Source: Micropterix aruncella (lineage: Eukaryota > Arthropoda > Insecta > Lepidoptera > Micropterigidae). From it: a stretch of 64,000 nt of DNA. Below are positions 53,099 through 63,963 of the stretch, piece after piece. Positions within the stretch are counted from its first letter, which is position 1. Each line of letters opens with the position of its first letter. A model generated the notes under the pieces. The model was given only the letters and a program-made list of their open reading frames with translations, was not told the DNA's origin and ran no database searches. The stretch spans positions 31,512,204 through 31,576,203 of the forward strand of contig OX155961.1 of assembly GCA_944548615.1 (NCBI GenBank), given 5' to 3'. Made by a program: the position numbers and the translations under genes.

Positions 53099-53180
53099 CC
53101 GCCGTTGTCTATTCTACCCTGGACAACGGCGGTTGCAACATCGCCGAAACATCGAGTGTTACATACTTCGCGCGGTAAAT
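53099..53180 (+). repeat. LINE 3' region with 11-bp hairpin
   Basis: CCGCCGTTGTC (53099-53109) and GACAACGGCGG (53122-53132) form a perfect hairpin. The following 'ttgcaacatcgccgaaacatcgagtgttac...cgcgcggtaaat' matches 11911-11970 inverted, so this block belongs to one LINE family. Confidence 0.75.
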
Positions 53181-53474
53181 TCGTGTTTATCCGTTTTTAT
53201 CCTTTGTAAACTCGATTAAGTCTCATCTAGCACCAATCGATACTTTTAAATTTATTTATTTATTTTATTTATTAAAATTCTTATTAATATTCAAAGCCTT
53301 AATATCGGTAATAATTATCGTAGTACTGAAGGAATGGGCCCACGATGGACGCCACAAGTTTAGCGCCGATATTATTATCTTAAGAGGTCGATAAAGAAGT
53401 AGTTTCTGGTACCAAACGCCAATACAAATTACTCTCAAATAAAAAATCGCAGTATGTCATAAAATTTGCTCGTA
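53181..53474. other. LINE tail and gap
   Basis: A TTTA-rich run (53245-53275) looks like a LINE tail on the minus strand. The rest is unassigned. Confidence 0.4.
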
Positions 53475-54035
53475 GGTGCAAGTCATGTACCTTCTTATAA
53501 ATGTTTTTTTTATTTTTCTAAACGCTTGTTTCATGATCAATACAATACATTTTTTGTTTTTATTGTTACTTGCAATAATTAAGAAATGTTGAATATTTAA
53601 AAAAAAACATGACTTTTGTCCGAAGGTATGATGCAATGAATGATTTTACCTTTGGACAATAAGTCTGTCCTTTCGGACAATACATGGACTACGGACAACA
53701 TATGTACTTTAAACAGATCTAACTGCAGTTGTGGTTGTAAAAAGTAACCAAAAATTCACATTTCGAAATGACGTAGACGCTTTCTCAAGCTGGGCGATTA
53801 CATAACAATTTATCACCTCACCTCCCACCAAAAAATTCAATTAAAGTATCAATTAAAAACTTACTTTTTGTGTGAAAAATCTTTAACGGAAGGAAGTGAG
53901 CATTTTATACATCAGTGCTGTTATATACCATAAACGGTGTTAGTACACATAACACATAATCAACTAAAAGTATACCAGTTAAGAAAGAAATATTTTGTCT
54001 GATGGTTAATGCGTCCGAAGGTACACGACTTTCCC
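53475..54035. mobile_element. Possible MITE with GTACCTTC termini
   Basis: Left 'gcaagtcatgtaccttcttat' and right 'gtccgaaggtacacgactttcccctg' are inverse over about 16 bases, and the GGACAA/TTGTCC word is frequent between 53615 and 53700. No target duplication was identified, so this is tentative. Confidence 0.4.
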
Positions 54036-55163
54036 CTGAATATAATTTGTATGTATTTGTAATTTATAGTGAGCAAGCAAAGAATTTAGAAACCGGTGCT
54101 TTTAAGAGTCGTGCGGGCTGCTAAATTCGTTGTGGTCAAAGATTATTGAATATTTTAGGAAAACATTCGATATTTCAGGACTGACAAGGCTAGTTCTTTA
54201 AAAAATGCCTCATTCGGTGGTTAATTAATAAAAAAAGAGTGGAAATTGAATGTATCCTTATAGTAGGGAAGTATGTTGGGCCCTTACGGGTAAATCCCTA
54301 GTTACTAATTTGTTGCACTTAGGATAACCCTTCGTTCCAGCGATACTATTAAAAAAGTATAGAGCATAACTCATTCGTTACACGAACTCTATTTGTGAAT
54401 CTACGTCATGACGGAAGATTTTTGAAAAACTAATTTAGCCTTCTTTTTATTATTCCTTATTCTTTCTATTATTGACAATTTTACAATTGCGTTTTTTTTC
54501 TAACTACTGGCTATTGACTATTATTATTATTACTGATTTGTGTTTTTTCTTTAAAAATATTTCCGCATGATAATTTGTGAAGTTATCTAATATTTGTTTG
54601 ATTATTTAGTACTATTGTCCACATGAAAATTCTACGGAATGATATAAGAATTTTGATTGAAAATATTGGAAAATTTTGTTTCCCAGAAAATCTGCTCTTA
54701 GATGTTCAAGGTTCATACCTTCCAATGCCGACGTTCATACCTTATACCTTAATAGGTATATATTTAAATATCATGCTTATTATTTTTGTTAGTTTTTGAC
54801 ATAACCAAGTGTAGGAATTCCTATCAACTGGTTTGAAATAAAAATTTAAAAAATAATGCACTGTCGCTCGAGAGTGCGTCTACTGTTCTCTCAATATACT
54901 GTGCTCAAAATATCCAATTGAGCTGTACAGTAGGATAAAATATTCACGATCTCTTAGACTATCTAGCCAATAGAAAGTAGAAGCATGCAATTGACCTAAA
55001 AGTAGTGGTCATTTGTTAGGAATAGCGAACATATTTTAGGGTTGCTATGCCGGGCGGGTTTGCACTTATTGTTTACGAGCCGGTCAATTGGCATTGCGGG
55101 CGAGACGGCCGGAGCCGGGGGACGACATTGTGAAAAAAGACACAAGATAGTGCAGTTCATACA
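54036..55163. other. Unannotated stretch with one LINE 3' piece
   Basis: 'gacataaccaagtgtaggaattcctatcaactgg' (54798) matches the 3' UTR of the LINE copies near 7685 and 26590. The rest has no recognised feature. Confidence 0.5.
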
Positions 55164-55609
55164 TTTTTTTTAAATCGGTTGTGTCACCCTGTGTGCCATT
55201 TCATCTGAATAATAATTTCAGGAATAAAATCAATGAGCGCTCTATCTCGGCCGGCGGACGAACCCGGTTAAATTCCATTGCGACACCTCAGGCGGCTGGG
55301 TTCGTCTCACGGCTAAGGCGGGTTTGGTCCAAGCGCCGACAGATGACGTTAATATTTAATTACATAAATTGTATGAGAGGTATTCCAACCAAAAGTTTTC
55401 CGCCTATCAAGGCATCTGTCTACCAACTTCTAATATTTCATAATTTATATATGACTAGTACGACCCAGGTGGACCGATTTCAACCACAATTCAACTCTTG
55501 CCATGACCAAATTATTCCTGCATGCCAAATTTCAGCACAATCGCATCAAGACTGCTATCGTGGAGGAATACACACACACAGACACATAGACACGCGGACA
55601 CACAGATAT

Positions 55610-55842
55610 ACAAGAAGGACACGACCGAGGAAGATATGAAGAAGCACCTTGAGAACAAATCATCAGGTATCCTCTTCACAGTGAGGAGGGTGATAAAACG
55701 CAATAGGACATACGAATCATTTATCGTGGGTATACCGGAAAGCCACTTCGAAAGATACCTAAATCCTTCGATGTGGCCGGAATACTCATGCTTTAATGAG
55801 TGGTTATTTCGTAACTCGAGAAACCAACATAACAAGACATAG
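55610..55842 (+). pseudogene. LINE ORF1 (Gag-like) C-terminal fragment
   Basis: The open frame contains KDTTEEDMKKHLENKSSGIL, then RNRTYESFIVGIPESHFERY and LNPSMWPEYSCFNEWLF, the end of an ORF1 RNA-binding protein. Here 'YxSFxVxxPxxxFxxxxxPxxWPxGxxVxxF' is the usual form. The N-terminal part is lost through 5' truncation. It overlaps the ORF2 start by 47 bases in a different frame, as in many LINEs. Confidence 0.75.
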
Positions 55843-58709
55843 TACTCAGCTGAACCTTTACTATCAAAATGTTAGAGGGTTAAAAGGAAAGCTGTTTGAA
55901 TTTACCACAAACAGTAATATAGTTGAAACAGAAATATATGCGCTAACTGAAACATTTTTAAATGATTCAATTGCGGATGCAGAACTGTTTCCGGGCGGGA
56001 GCTTCGCAGTATTTCGAAAGGACAGGCAGACGCACGGCGGTGGTATAATGCTGAGTATTCGCTCTTCGATCCAATCACGACGCATGCCGGAACTGGAAAC
56101 GGACGACGAAGTGATGTGTGTGAAAATACATTTTCATCACACTACGTATTATGTTTTTTTAGTGTATTTTCCTCCCAGATGTAGTGATAGGGTATACCTA
56201 ACATTTTTTGATAAGTTAGAAAGTCTATTTTTTAGTGGAAAGGTAGAAAACATTTTAATATTAGGAGATTTTAATTTATATTCAGCCACAAAATTGGTAA
56301 ATGACCATTACCAGTACTTCATTTCTCTATGTTACATGCAACAGTTCAACGAAGTCAAAAATCCTCATAATAGAATTTTAGATTTGGTTTTGTCGAACGG
56401 TGCTAAGGTGAGCGTGACGGAAGCTACCTCGGAGTTAGTTCGCCGCGATAATCTGCATCCACCATTAGACATAACACTAACATTCACTGTACGAGACCGG
56501 TATTCATTCACACAGCATTTACCTCAAACTCCAAGGAACAGCACTCTACATGACTTCAGTAGCACGTGGGACTACCGAAATGGAAATTTTAACATCTTTT
56601 ACGACTTATTATATAAAATCGATTGGACAGTACTATACAATCTGACCAGTATAAACGAGAGTGTCGAGTGCTTTTACGCTTTAATTTACGATTGTCTGTT
56701 CAAAAGTGTCCCAATTAAAAAGGCTACAGCTGATACGAGCAGATACACATATCCGGTCTGGTTTACATCTGATATCATCAGAGATCTTAAATCAAAGTCC
56801 TATTACCATAAACTTTGGAAAAAGTACAACCAGCGAATGTACTACAATGAGTTCAGCTCCCTCAGAGCAATACTCAAACGAAAAATTCAAGAAGCCCATA
56901 TAAATTATATCAACACAATTCAAATGTCAATATTGAGAGACAGCACAAATTTCTGGTCCTATATCAGAAATCAGCGTAATAGTCAGGCTTTTCGGCAGAC
57001 TATAACGTATGAAGGCACTTCTTACGACGGTAGCGATATGGCAAAAGCTTTCGCCAAATATTTTTCGTCCGTATATATAGATAAACCCCCCACCTTGGAA
57101 GTGTCCCAAGCCGAGGCCGGTATATCGGCTAAGAGTTGGAACGATAGCGTCGACATCCAGGAACTCAGTGTCGCGGATGTCGCTTGTGCCTTCAAAAAGT
57201 TAAAGCCGAAACAGTCTGTTGGTCCGGACGGTATTCCTCCATACATATTAAAGGCATGTCAATCTTTTTTGGTTGAACCCTTACGACACATTTTCAATTT
57301 AAGTATCTCTAGTGGGATCTATCCGTCAAGATGGAAAATTAGCCGCGTCATCCCAATACATAAGTCGGGGGCGAAATCTGACGTAGAGAACTACAGACCA
57401 GTGGCTATCCTTTCATCTGCGGCCAAATTGTTTGAGACTATTATCCACAAATATCTATATAGGCAGGTAAGTGGTAAGTTATCAGACGCTCAGCATGGTT
57501 TTCGGCCAGGACGTTCCACCACTACAAACCTCTCAGTGTTCACTGAATACGTAGCGGAACAATTTGACTCCCAGAGAGGTTGTCAGGTGGACGTAGCCTA
57601 TTTTGACTTTCGAAAAGCATTCGACCGGGTCGATAATGACATATTGCTCAGGGAACTGGCAACAGTGGGGTGCTCACATACACTCCTGCAGTTCTTCGCC
57701 AGTTACCTGAGAGACCGCCAGCAATTCGTTAAATATGGGAGATCAACATCAGATTTGTACTTTACACACTCTGGGGTGAGCCAGGGATCAAATCTGGGCC
57801 CATTACTGTTTAATTTGCTCGTGAATACATTGCCAGACGTAGTTACAAAAACCAACTGCCTGATTTTCGCGGATGACCTAAAATTATTCACAAGAACGGG
57901 CAGTAATGAATCCTGTACATTACTGCAGGATGACATAGACGCCGTGTATCTTTGGAGCATAAACCACAAGCTATACTTCAATACCGGCAAATGTTCTATC
58001 ATGACGTACTCGCGAGGTGACGCCTCGCTTGTATATACATAGTTATGACATTGATGGCAAGGCACTATCACGAGTAAATCACACAAGGGACCTTGGAGTG
58101 ACCTTTGACTCACGGTTGACATACAGACAGCACATCTACACCCTAGTTGATAATTCTTATAAATTGTTAGGTTTTGTAATGAGAAGCATGAGGCAGTTCA
58201 ACAACACATTTGTCATGCGCCTCCTATTCAATTCCCTAATTCGGAGCAGATTAGAAGTCAACGCGGCAATATGGAGTCCTTACGAAAATAGCTACATATC
58301 CAGGCTAGAGAGTATACAGAAACGCTTTCTGAGGTTCCTATACTTTAAACAGCATGGATATTATCCCTTTCTATATCCTACGGCATTTATTCTGGGGATG
58401 GTTGGGTACAACTCACTAAGTGTAAGAAGAGATTGGCTGTCAATCTGCCACATATATAAACTGCTTAGGGGGTTCGTTGATAATCCGACCATCCTTAGAA
58501 GAATCGGTCTATTCGTACCCACCAATTACTACCGTGCTCGGACTCATGTATTGTTCGCGTTACCGCGAGCTAGAACTAACATCGTTCAACACTGCTTCAC
58601 AGTGCGGACGCTTCGTACCCTTAATGCACTATGTTCGACTGAGCCAGAATTGGATATTTGGACGGTGAACTTAGCACAACTGAAAAGTATGGTAATGGCA
58701 AATAATTAG
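55796..58709 (+). pseudogene. LINE ORF2: APE-type endonuclease + reverse transcriptase, one frameshift
   Basis: The first frame (55796-58042, 748 codons) opens LNLYYQNVRGLKGK (endonuclease), with ALTETFLND (about residue 51), YFPPRCSDR (about 124), ILGDFNLYSA (about 155) and HNRILDLVLSNG (about 192). The reverse transcriptase follows: PKQSVGPDGIPPYILKA (about 470), RVIPIHKSGAKSDVENYRPV (about 517), HGFRPGRSTTTN, YFDFRKAFDRVDND (about 603), SGVSQGSNLGPLLFN and the catalytic FADDLKLF (about 689). A one-base frameshift near 58020 moves coding to the frame ending at 58709, where RDLGVTFDSRLTYRQHI and FKQHGYYPFLYPTAF complete the protein at roughly 970 residues. Both enzymatic domains look intact, so this copy is only lightly damaged. 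Confidence 0.92.
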
Positions 58710-59115
58710 ATAAATATGTAGTATTAAAATTGTTAAAAAGGAATAACTAGTATAATAAAAAAGTTATATAAACATTAGATATACATATGTAAATATAATA
58801 GTTTAATATTACGCTCTAACGGATATCTCCGTCTCGTTTGCTATAGTCTAGAATAATGATTTATATATTAGAATAATAATGATAGTAATAGTAATGGAGT
58901 AGAGTAATAATAATATTATTAACAGTAGAATTATAATAATAGCCTATAGTAGAATAATAGTTATAATCTAGAATAATAGCCTAGAAAAATAATTAACGAT
59001 TTGGAATCATCTGTAAGGTTAATTATGTTTTGGGAAATAAATAAATAAATAAATACCAATCTGGAAATGGTCTATAAATCATCTCAGGGTTGGGCTCAAA
59101 ATCGATATTTCTAAA

Positions 59116-59286
59116 TTCAAGGGCCAGATGTGATAATGCGTTGCGTACGTTGCGTGCGTAGGCCCAGTCTGTCGGATCCCTTAGTTGATGTGGTAATACT
59201 TTCGCTTAAAGGAAAGCTCGACGTGTGAATCTGCAGCAAGATTAGATAGTATTTTCTGGGACCTAGGGATTGAAGGTGTGTGTAGA
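59116..59286. other. Short gap between elements
   Basis: Nothing recognised; its last bases supply the hAT target CTGTAGAG. Confidence 0.5.
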
Positions 59287-60217
59287 CTGTAGAGCAGCGG
59301 TTCCCAACCGCTGGGGCGCGCCCCACTGGTGGGGCGCGACGTTGTTCCAGGTGGGGCGCGACCCATTGACTTATAAAACATTCACAGCATAGATAATGGG
59401 TAAGACAAAAGAAATCTGAGGCAATCTTATATACTGTGTTTTGCAGTGAAGAAATGAAAGGAAACATTGTGAGTCACCTGGAAAACCTGTCAGATGAATT
59501 CGGGTGATACTTTCCAGAAAACTTCTCTGATAACATGATTCACAAATTGATAAGGAACCCCTTTAACCTCAACATCGAGAATGTACAAGAGTCGCTGCAG
59601 GAAGAAGCAATCGACTTGAAAAACGATTCATCGGCAAAAGACTCTTACGGATATATGGGTTTAACAGAATTTTGGACAAAAAACTACAAAACCTTCCCTA
59701 AAATTGGAGAGAAAGCTCTACGACTGCTCATTCCGTTTTCTACCACCTATCTGTGCGAAAAAAGTTTTTTCACACTACTTGCCATAAAGACTAAGCAAAG
59801 AAATAGACTTAATGTTGCAAACGAACTATGCTGCGCTATATCCGATAGAAAACCGCGAATCAGCAAGCTATATAATTCAGAAAATGCAGCCTCAGCAATC
59901 TCATCAAAGTTGAAAATTGTATTACAAATTAAGTCGTTCTATATTTTTTTATACTAAAGAATACGTTAAACTATGACAACAAGGTTGTACGTATTTGTAT
60001 GTGTAATTACGAGTATGTTTACATTAATACTATAAGGATGTATATACTTGTAAGAAAATATTTCTATGACAACAAAATGTGTTTTATTAATTGATTTTTT
60101 TCGAATGTTTTTAACGTAATTAAACATATATAATATGTGGGAAATGGGGCGTATACATTCCGGATACGCATTTAGTGGGGCGCGAAATAAAAAAGGTTGG
60201 GAACCGCTGCTGTAGAG
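59287..60217 (+). mobile_element. hAT deletion derivative, 915 bp, exact 8-bp target duplication
   Basis: CTGTAGAG occurs at 59287-59294 and 60210-60217. The element between starts CAGCGGTTCCCAACC and ends GGTTGGGAACCGCTG, 15-bp perfect inverse ends typical of hAT. 'tggggcgcgac' repeats near the left end and its counterpart lies near the right end. Only the C-terminal part of the transposase remains. Confidence 0.96.
59454..59957 (+). pseudogene. hAT transposase C-terminal fragment (dimerisation region)
   Basis: From ATG 59454 the frame reads MKGNIVSHLENLSDEFG, a TGA at 59505, then YFPENFSDNMIHKLIRNPFN. After that, FWTKNYKTFPKIGEKALRLL, IPFSTTYLCEKSFFTLLAIK and TKQRNRLNVANELCCAISDR match the hATC dimerisation region of ZBED5/SCAND3-like transposases ('FPTTYLCExxFS.LxxIKTKxRNRLxxxxxLRxAxS'). 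The BED zinc finger and the DDE catalytic residues lie in the deleted part. The stop and the deletion make it non-functional. Confidence 0.9.
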
Positions 60218-60370
60218 TCTGGATTGTACCTTGTCGACACTGGTTGTATGTCTTCTATATAATGTCAGACATAAGGAAAAGTTATTAGCAAATAGGCAAT
60301 GAAGAATGTAATTTTATTTAAGGGTTCTTATTCCCCGGTTACAAAAAATCCCACCAAGTATACTGACACC
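60218..60370. other. Short gap, nothing recognised
   Basis: No feature seen. Confidence 0.4.
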
Positions 60371-61153
60371 CGTATCTATAGTCTAGTATTGATCATTACT
60401 CGAGTACCGAGTAGTAGTAGAGTAATACTTGAGTACCAGTTTTCATTTTATAGTCGAATATTGAGAAGGCGAGTAATACTCGAGTATTACTCAGAGCCGA
60501 GTATCCCTCTGGCGATACTTGAGAGCTACTTGGCTTGGAGCTGTCAAAACTTTTCGTCTATATGCGTTGGTGCATGTGTATATTATTGTATTTAAGTATT
60601 ATTTCGTGAAATAGTGGAGTTTCTACAATGGCTGGAGGAAATTGAGACAATATTCGTGGTCGGTGGTGCGGCAGCACGCTCTCGAGGGCACAATTTGTTT
60701 TCTCCATATCGAAGTCCAAATAAAACAAAGTTCCAAATAAAACGCAGAAGCCGATATGAGAGCGTTACGCGAAAAATCAGGATTCATGATTCTTACGCGC
60801 GCTTTGAAAGAATTCATGAACTTATTATCAAAATGTCAAATCGTGGCGACAACAAAGTGGCGTTTTTATAATTTAATTCATATTTTATAGAAAAACAACA
60901 ATATTATGGGTTTAAATGCTATCTGAAAATCTTCATCATAATTATATGTAGATGTAAAATAAAAGATTAGTCATTTGTTTTCGAATAAATTACGAAATAT
61001 TTTATTTTCCCCTCTACTCGAGTATTACTCAGCTGAGTCGATGACCGATATTCGACTATAAAACTCATCCAATGCATAAGTACTACTTGGCACCTGAGTA
61101 ATACTTGGTTGAGTAAAGAGTCAAGTAGTGATCAATACTCGACTATAGATTCG
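60371..61153. mobile_element. Inverted-repeat element rich in TACTCGAGTA words
   Basis: Left 'cgtatctatagtctagtattgatcattact' (60371-60400) and right 'agtagtgatcaatactcgactatagattcg' (61124-61153) are inverse with three mismatches. ACTCGAGTA or close forms recur at 60398, 60426, 60487, 60497, 61015 and 61140. A central 550-bp core (60545-61010) has a possible small coding piece (60614-60871) without a known domain. No target duplication was resolved. The layout resembles a hAT-like element with subterminal repeats. Confidence 0.65.
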
Positions 61154-61547
61154 AGTGTGAGTGTTATATGAGATTTTTTTAAATAATTAAACCCAAATCC
61201 TAAGGGGGGGCGAATGTCAAGTTATTTCCCCAGCTCGGAAAAATCGTTGCGAGAGTACAAGCCACGGCCTGTCTTTACATTTTCCCTAATATTGGAACAA
61301 ATGGGCCGACTTACATTTGCCTCGGAGCCACTCGGGGGCCCTTTATGGCTCCATTTGGCGATTGTGTGTTTTTTGGCCGACCTAAGCGCGCAACTGCGCC
61401 GCAGAGATTGCCGCCATGTATCACTCGGGGCGATGATGGCTGCCTCCTATTTATTGCTTTCGCTGCGCACACGAAAACGTGAAAATGTACAGCGAAACTC
61501 AAACATATGAAGGGAGAAGACGACAACCAGACACATGCCAATTTTTA
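61154..61547. other. Unannotated stretch, no gene seen
   Basis: The 98-codon frame at 61214-61510 and a 76-codon frame on the other strand overlap, and neither has a recognisable domain. Confidence 0.4.
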
Positions 61548-61810
61548 CACGACTGCCCAAGAAAAAAGGAGTGTCATATGTTCAGGGTTCATTTATGTAT
61601 GTTTTTCGTTTCTTTATTCCACCATAACTTCTAAACGCTAACACCGGTTTAGAAGTGTGTAGTGTTGTTAGAATCATTATGTCATCACGAGTGTCATAGA
61701 ATACCTTAACTGTCCAAATATCAAGTAGGTACTGTTGTATAAACGTTTAGTGTCAAATGAAAGGTGTGATTGAGTACATCCCGGAAATATACATGTCTAT
61801 ATGGATAAAT
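61548..61810 (+). repeat. Family C dispersed repeat, copy 3
   Basis: 'acacgactgcccaagaaaaaaggagtgtcatatgttcagggttcatttatgtatg', 'ttccaccataacttctaaacgc' and 'gagtgtcatagaatacctta' match the copies at 15697 and 18662. This is the longest, extending to 'tgattgagtacatcc'. Confidence 0.7.
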
Positions 61811-61954
61811 ACACATAACCACAAATATTTCATAAAAAAACCGTAATACTATAAATAATTATAAATACATTAGTTCACTTTCTGTATCGCCAGTCGTATT
61901 TTTTATTATTTTTAATATATTTTCTTGTTTATTACATTCTCTGCCCACCAACTT
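61811..61954. other. AT-rich gap
   Basis: Nothing recognised. Confidence 0.4.
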
Positions 61955-63058
61955 ACGAGTAGGAAAAGTATTGTGAAACCGGTAAAAAAATACGACGTGA
62001 AGATGGAAATATCTTTTAAGTCTGTGGGGGGCTGTCTGTCTGTGTCTGTGTCTAATCCTCCACGATAGCGCCCAAACTCCTAATCCGATTGAGCTGAAAT
62101 TTGGTTTGCAGGCTTCATTTGGTCATGGCAAGACGAACCAAATGAAGCCTTAAAATCGGTCCACCAGGAGGAGCATTAGTCATATATCAACCTCGAATTA
62201 TTGTACTTAGAGACTTCAAATTTGGTACACAGATGCCTTGTTGGGCCGAAATCAAATTGTGAAATTTTGGTTGGAATATCTTATATAGGTACACTACACT
62301 TAAATATTTGAATTCCGCCATATTATTTATTCAAATATTTTATTTATTTTATTTATTTATTTTTGTTTATTCAATTATTACTAATCAACATAACAGTAAA
62401 ACCAATGCATTGAAAAGTAAAATTAATAAAGATATTACCATAACTATACAAATAGAATGATACGTATAATACTAGCTATCATGTAAAAATAAATAATTAA
62501 TAGCTTGCAATTTAAACAAGTGAGGGTTGGCGGTAAAAATATCGAAATCTGGTGCCATCGAGTGAATTTCATTTAAGCGCCGCAAAGCACGCGCCAACAA
62601 GTTCCACCTCGTAAGGTTAGTGCGCGAGAACGGCTCCGCGAAAAGATGGTGCGATCGAGTACGGAGATAATTATTTGGTATGAATAGATCCACCTTTGCT
62701 AGTAAGCTAGGGTTATCAGTTTTACCACGAATTAGATTGAAAACATAGGACATGGTCAGCATTTCTCTTCTGAGACAGAGAGAATTATAGCCAACCATGC
62801 CTGTGATAAATGCAGTCGGATACAAAAATGGATAATATCCGTACTGCTTGAAGTACAGAAATATATTGACGCCGAGCCGCCCGAGGCTAGCCGAAAAACG
62901 AACCGCACCGCCCGAGGCCGTTGTGAAACGGAACCTAAACGGGTTCATCAGCTGGCCGAGAGAAGCGCTGATGGATTTTATTTATAAGATTAATATTCAC
63001 GTGAAATCAGTGCTTGGCTACTTGCCGGTAATGTTTTGGGGTGACACAACCGATTTTT
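61955..63058 (+). repeat. Family B copy B8, split by a reversed LINE
   Basis: Starts 'gtaggaaaagtattgtgaaacc', with 'tccacgatagcgcccaaactcc', 'gctgaaatttggtttgcaggcttcatttggtcatggcaagacg' and 'ttggtacacagatgccttgttgggccg' to about 62335. After the LINE it resumes at about 62881 ('gaaacggaacctaaacgggttcatc', matching 55250-55300 inverted) and ends GGGGTGACACAACCGATTTTT at 63058. Confidence 0.82.
62336..62880 (-). pseudogene. 5'-truncated LINE inserted in family B, ORF2 C-terminus
   Basis: Minus strand reads NIFLYFKQYGYYPFLYPTAF, ITGMVGYNSLCLRREMLTMS and YVFNLIRGKTDNPSLLAKVD, then LFIPNNYLRTRSHHLFAEPF and a natural end at 62472. It is the same C-terminal region as in the LINE at 58320-58709 and the copy at 50097. 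A (TTTA)n tail lies at 62336-62375. There are no internal stops in the remaining 135 residues. Confidence 0.87.
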
Positions 63059-63710
63059 ACCAATAATCTAAATGGTTGTGTTGGGTTCCTCAACGGAGTA
63101 ACCCCTTCACCGCGACTGTGTGGTCCGTGTGGTCAGCGTAGACCGTATACGACCACCGTTCGCGGTGCGTGGTGTGGGTACCGATGGCGGTTCCAATCGG
63201 AGTTTCGCGGAGGAGGAAAACACAGAGTAGTAGTTCGGCGGATAATTTATTCAATACTGTTGAGCGGGCGTGCGTGTTCAGACCAGCTTGCGTTTACACA
63301 TTACGCGTTCGTAAAAGTGAAGTGACTAATTATCTTACCCAGTGTCATTTTTGTTCGAAATTCAAACTTTGGTTTTCGTAGTATTTGTTTGGTCGTACCT
63401 ATTATTTTGTTTTTTTCCTTTTAATACTTTTTTCTTTTAATATTTCCTACCTCTGTTGGAGTTGAAATATCAAAAATAACAAAAATAATGTAATTTTAAA
63501 ATATCATTCTACTGTCAGCTCAGATCGGAATTCTAAAGCAACGGATCAACTGCCAATATATCAGAAGTAAATAAATAGCAAAATAGCAGAAGTGAATAAA
63601 TAACACTAGCCAACAGTGAAAACGTAACAAGAACAAAGTCGGTTGTTCTGCACTAAATCGATCACGTGATCACGAAAACGAACCTGAAACTCCCCGATTA
63701 GGTGTAGTTT
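63059..63710. other. Unannotated stretch, no gene seen
   Basis: GC-rich to 63330 with overlapping frames of 94 and 70 codons that lack recognisable domains, then AT-rich. A 5' untranslated exon cannot be excluded, but nothing shows one. Confidence 0.4.
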
Positions 63711-63714
63711 ACAT

Positions 63715-63963
63715 GTCCAAAAACATTCTTGGAGATAATATGGCAAAAAACTATAGGGATCTTATGGAAAATCTTCTCAATACTACGATAGACAGGGGTG
63801 TAACATATCTTTAAAGTTACATTTCTTAAATTCACGCTTAACCTTCTTCCTCGAAAAGTGTGGTACTGTTACCGACGAACATAGCGAACGCTTTCACCAA
63901 GAAATTTTGGACATGGAAGAAAGACACCAGGGAAAGTGGAGTGAATCAGCCGATTATTGCTGA
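63715..63963 (+). pseudogene. Degraded fragment of a transposon-associated arthropod gene
   Basis: Frame pieces read KNILGDNMAKNYRDLMENLL (63720-63780), KVTFLKFT (63815), and then, from 63841, FFLEKCGTVTDEHSERFHQE followed by ILDMEERHQGKWSESADYC and a TGA at 63961. This order ('FLGN..A.NY..LV..LL ... KVHFLHSHL.FFPENxGxVSDEHGERFHQDI..ME.RYQGKW..xMxADYCW') recurs in predicted proteins in many arthropod genomes, usually in repeat-rich settings. The function is unknown to me. Frameshifts between the pieces show it is inactive. It may extend past the window edge. Confidence 0.55.

Larger units (their letters stand above)
55606..59052 (+). mobile_element. Jockey-like LINE, 5'-truncated in ORF1, near-complete ORF2
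   Basis: About 3.45 kb: the end of ORF1, complete ORF2 with one frameshift, an AT-rich 3' UTR (58710-59030) and an AAAT tail (59033-59052). It is inserted in the CA microsatellite of family B copy B7. The 3' UTR is rich in TAATAATAG-type words. Copies of its C-terminus at 14957, 50097 and 62336 show that the family is widespread here. Confidence 0.9.
55164..59115 (-). repeat. Family B copy B7, split by a LINE
   Basis: The minus-strand family B end AAATCGGTTGTGTCACCC (55172) leads through 'aaggcatctgtctacc', 'ccatgaccaaattattcctgcatgcc' and 'ctatcgtggaggaatacacacacaca' to about 55600. The missing 5' part ('accaatctggaaatggtctataaatcatctcaggg') reappears at 59055-59115, beyond the LINE. The same block follows the (CA)n in copy B4, which proves the interruption. 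Confidence 0.85.
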
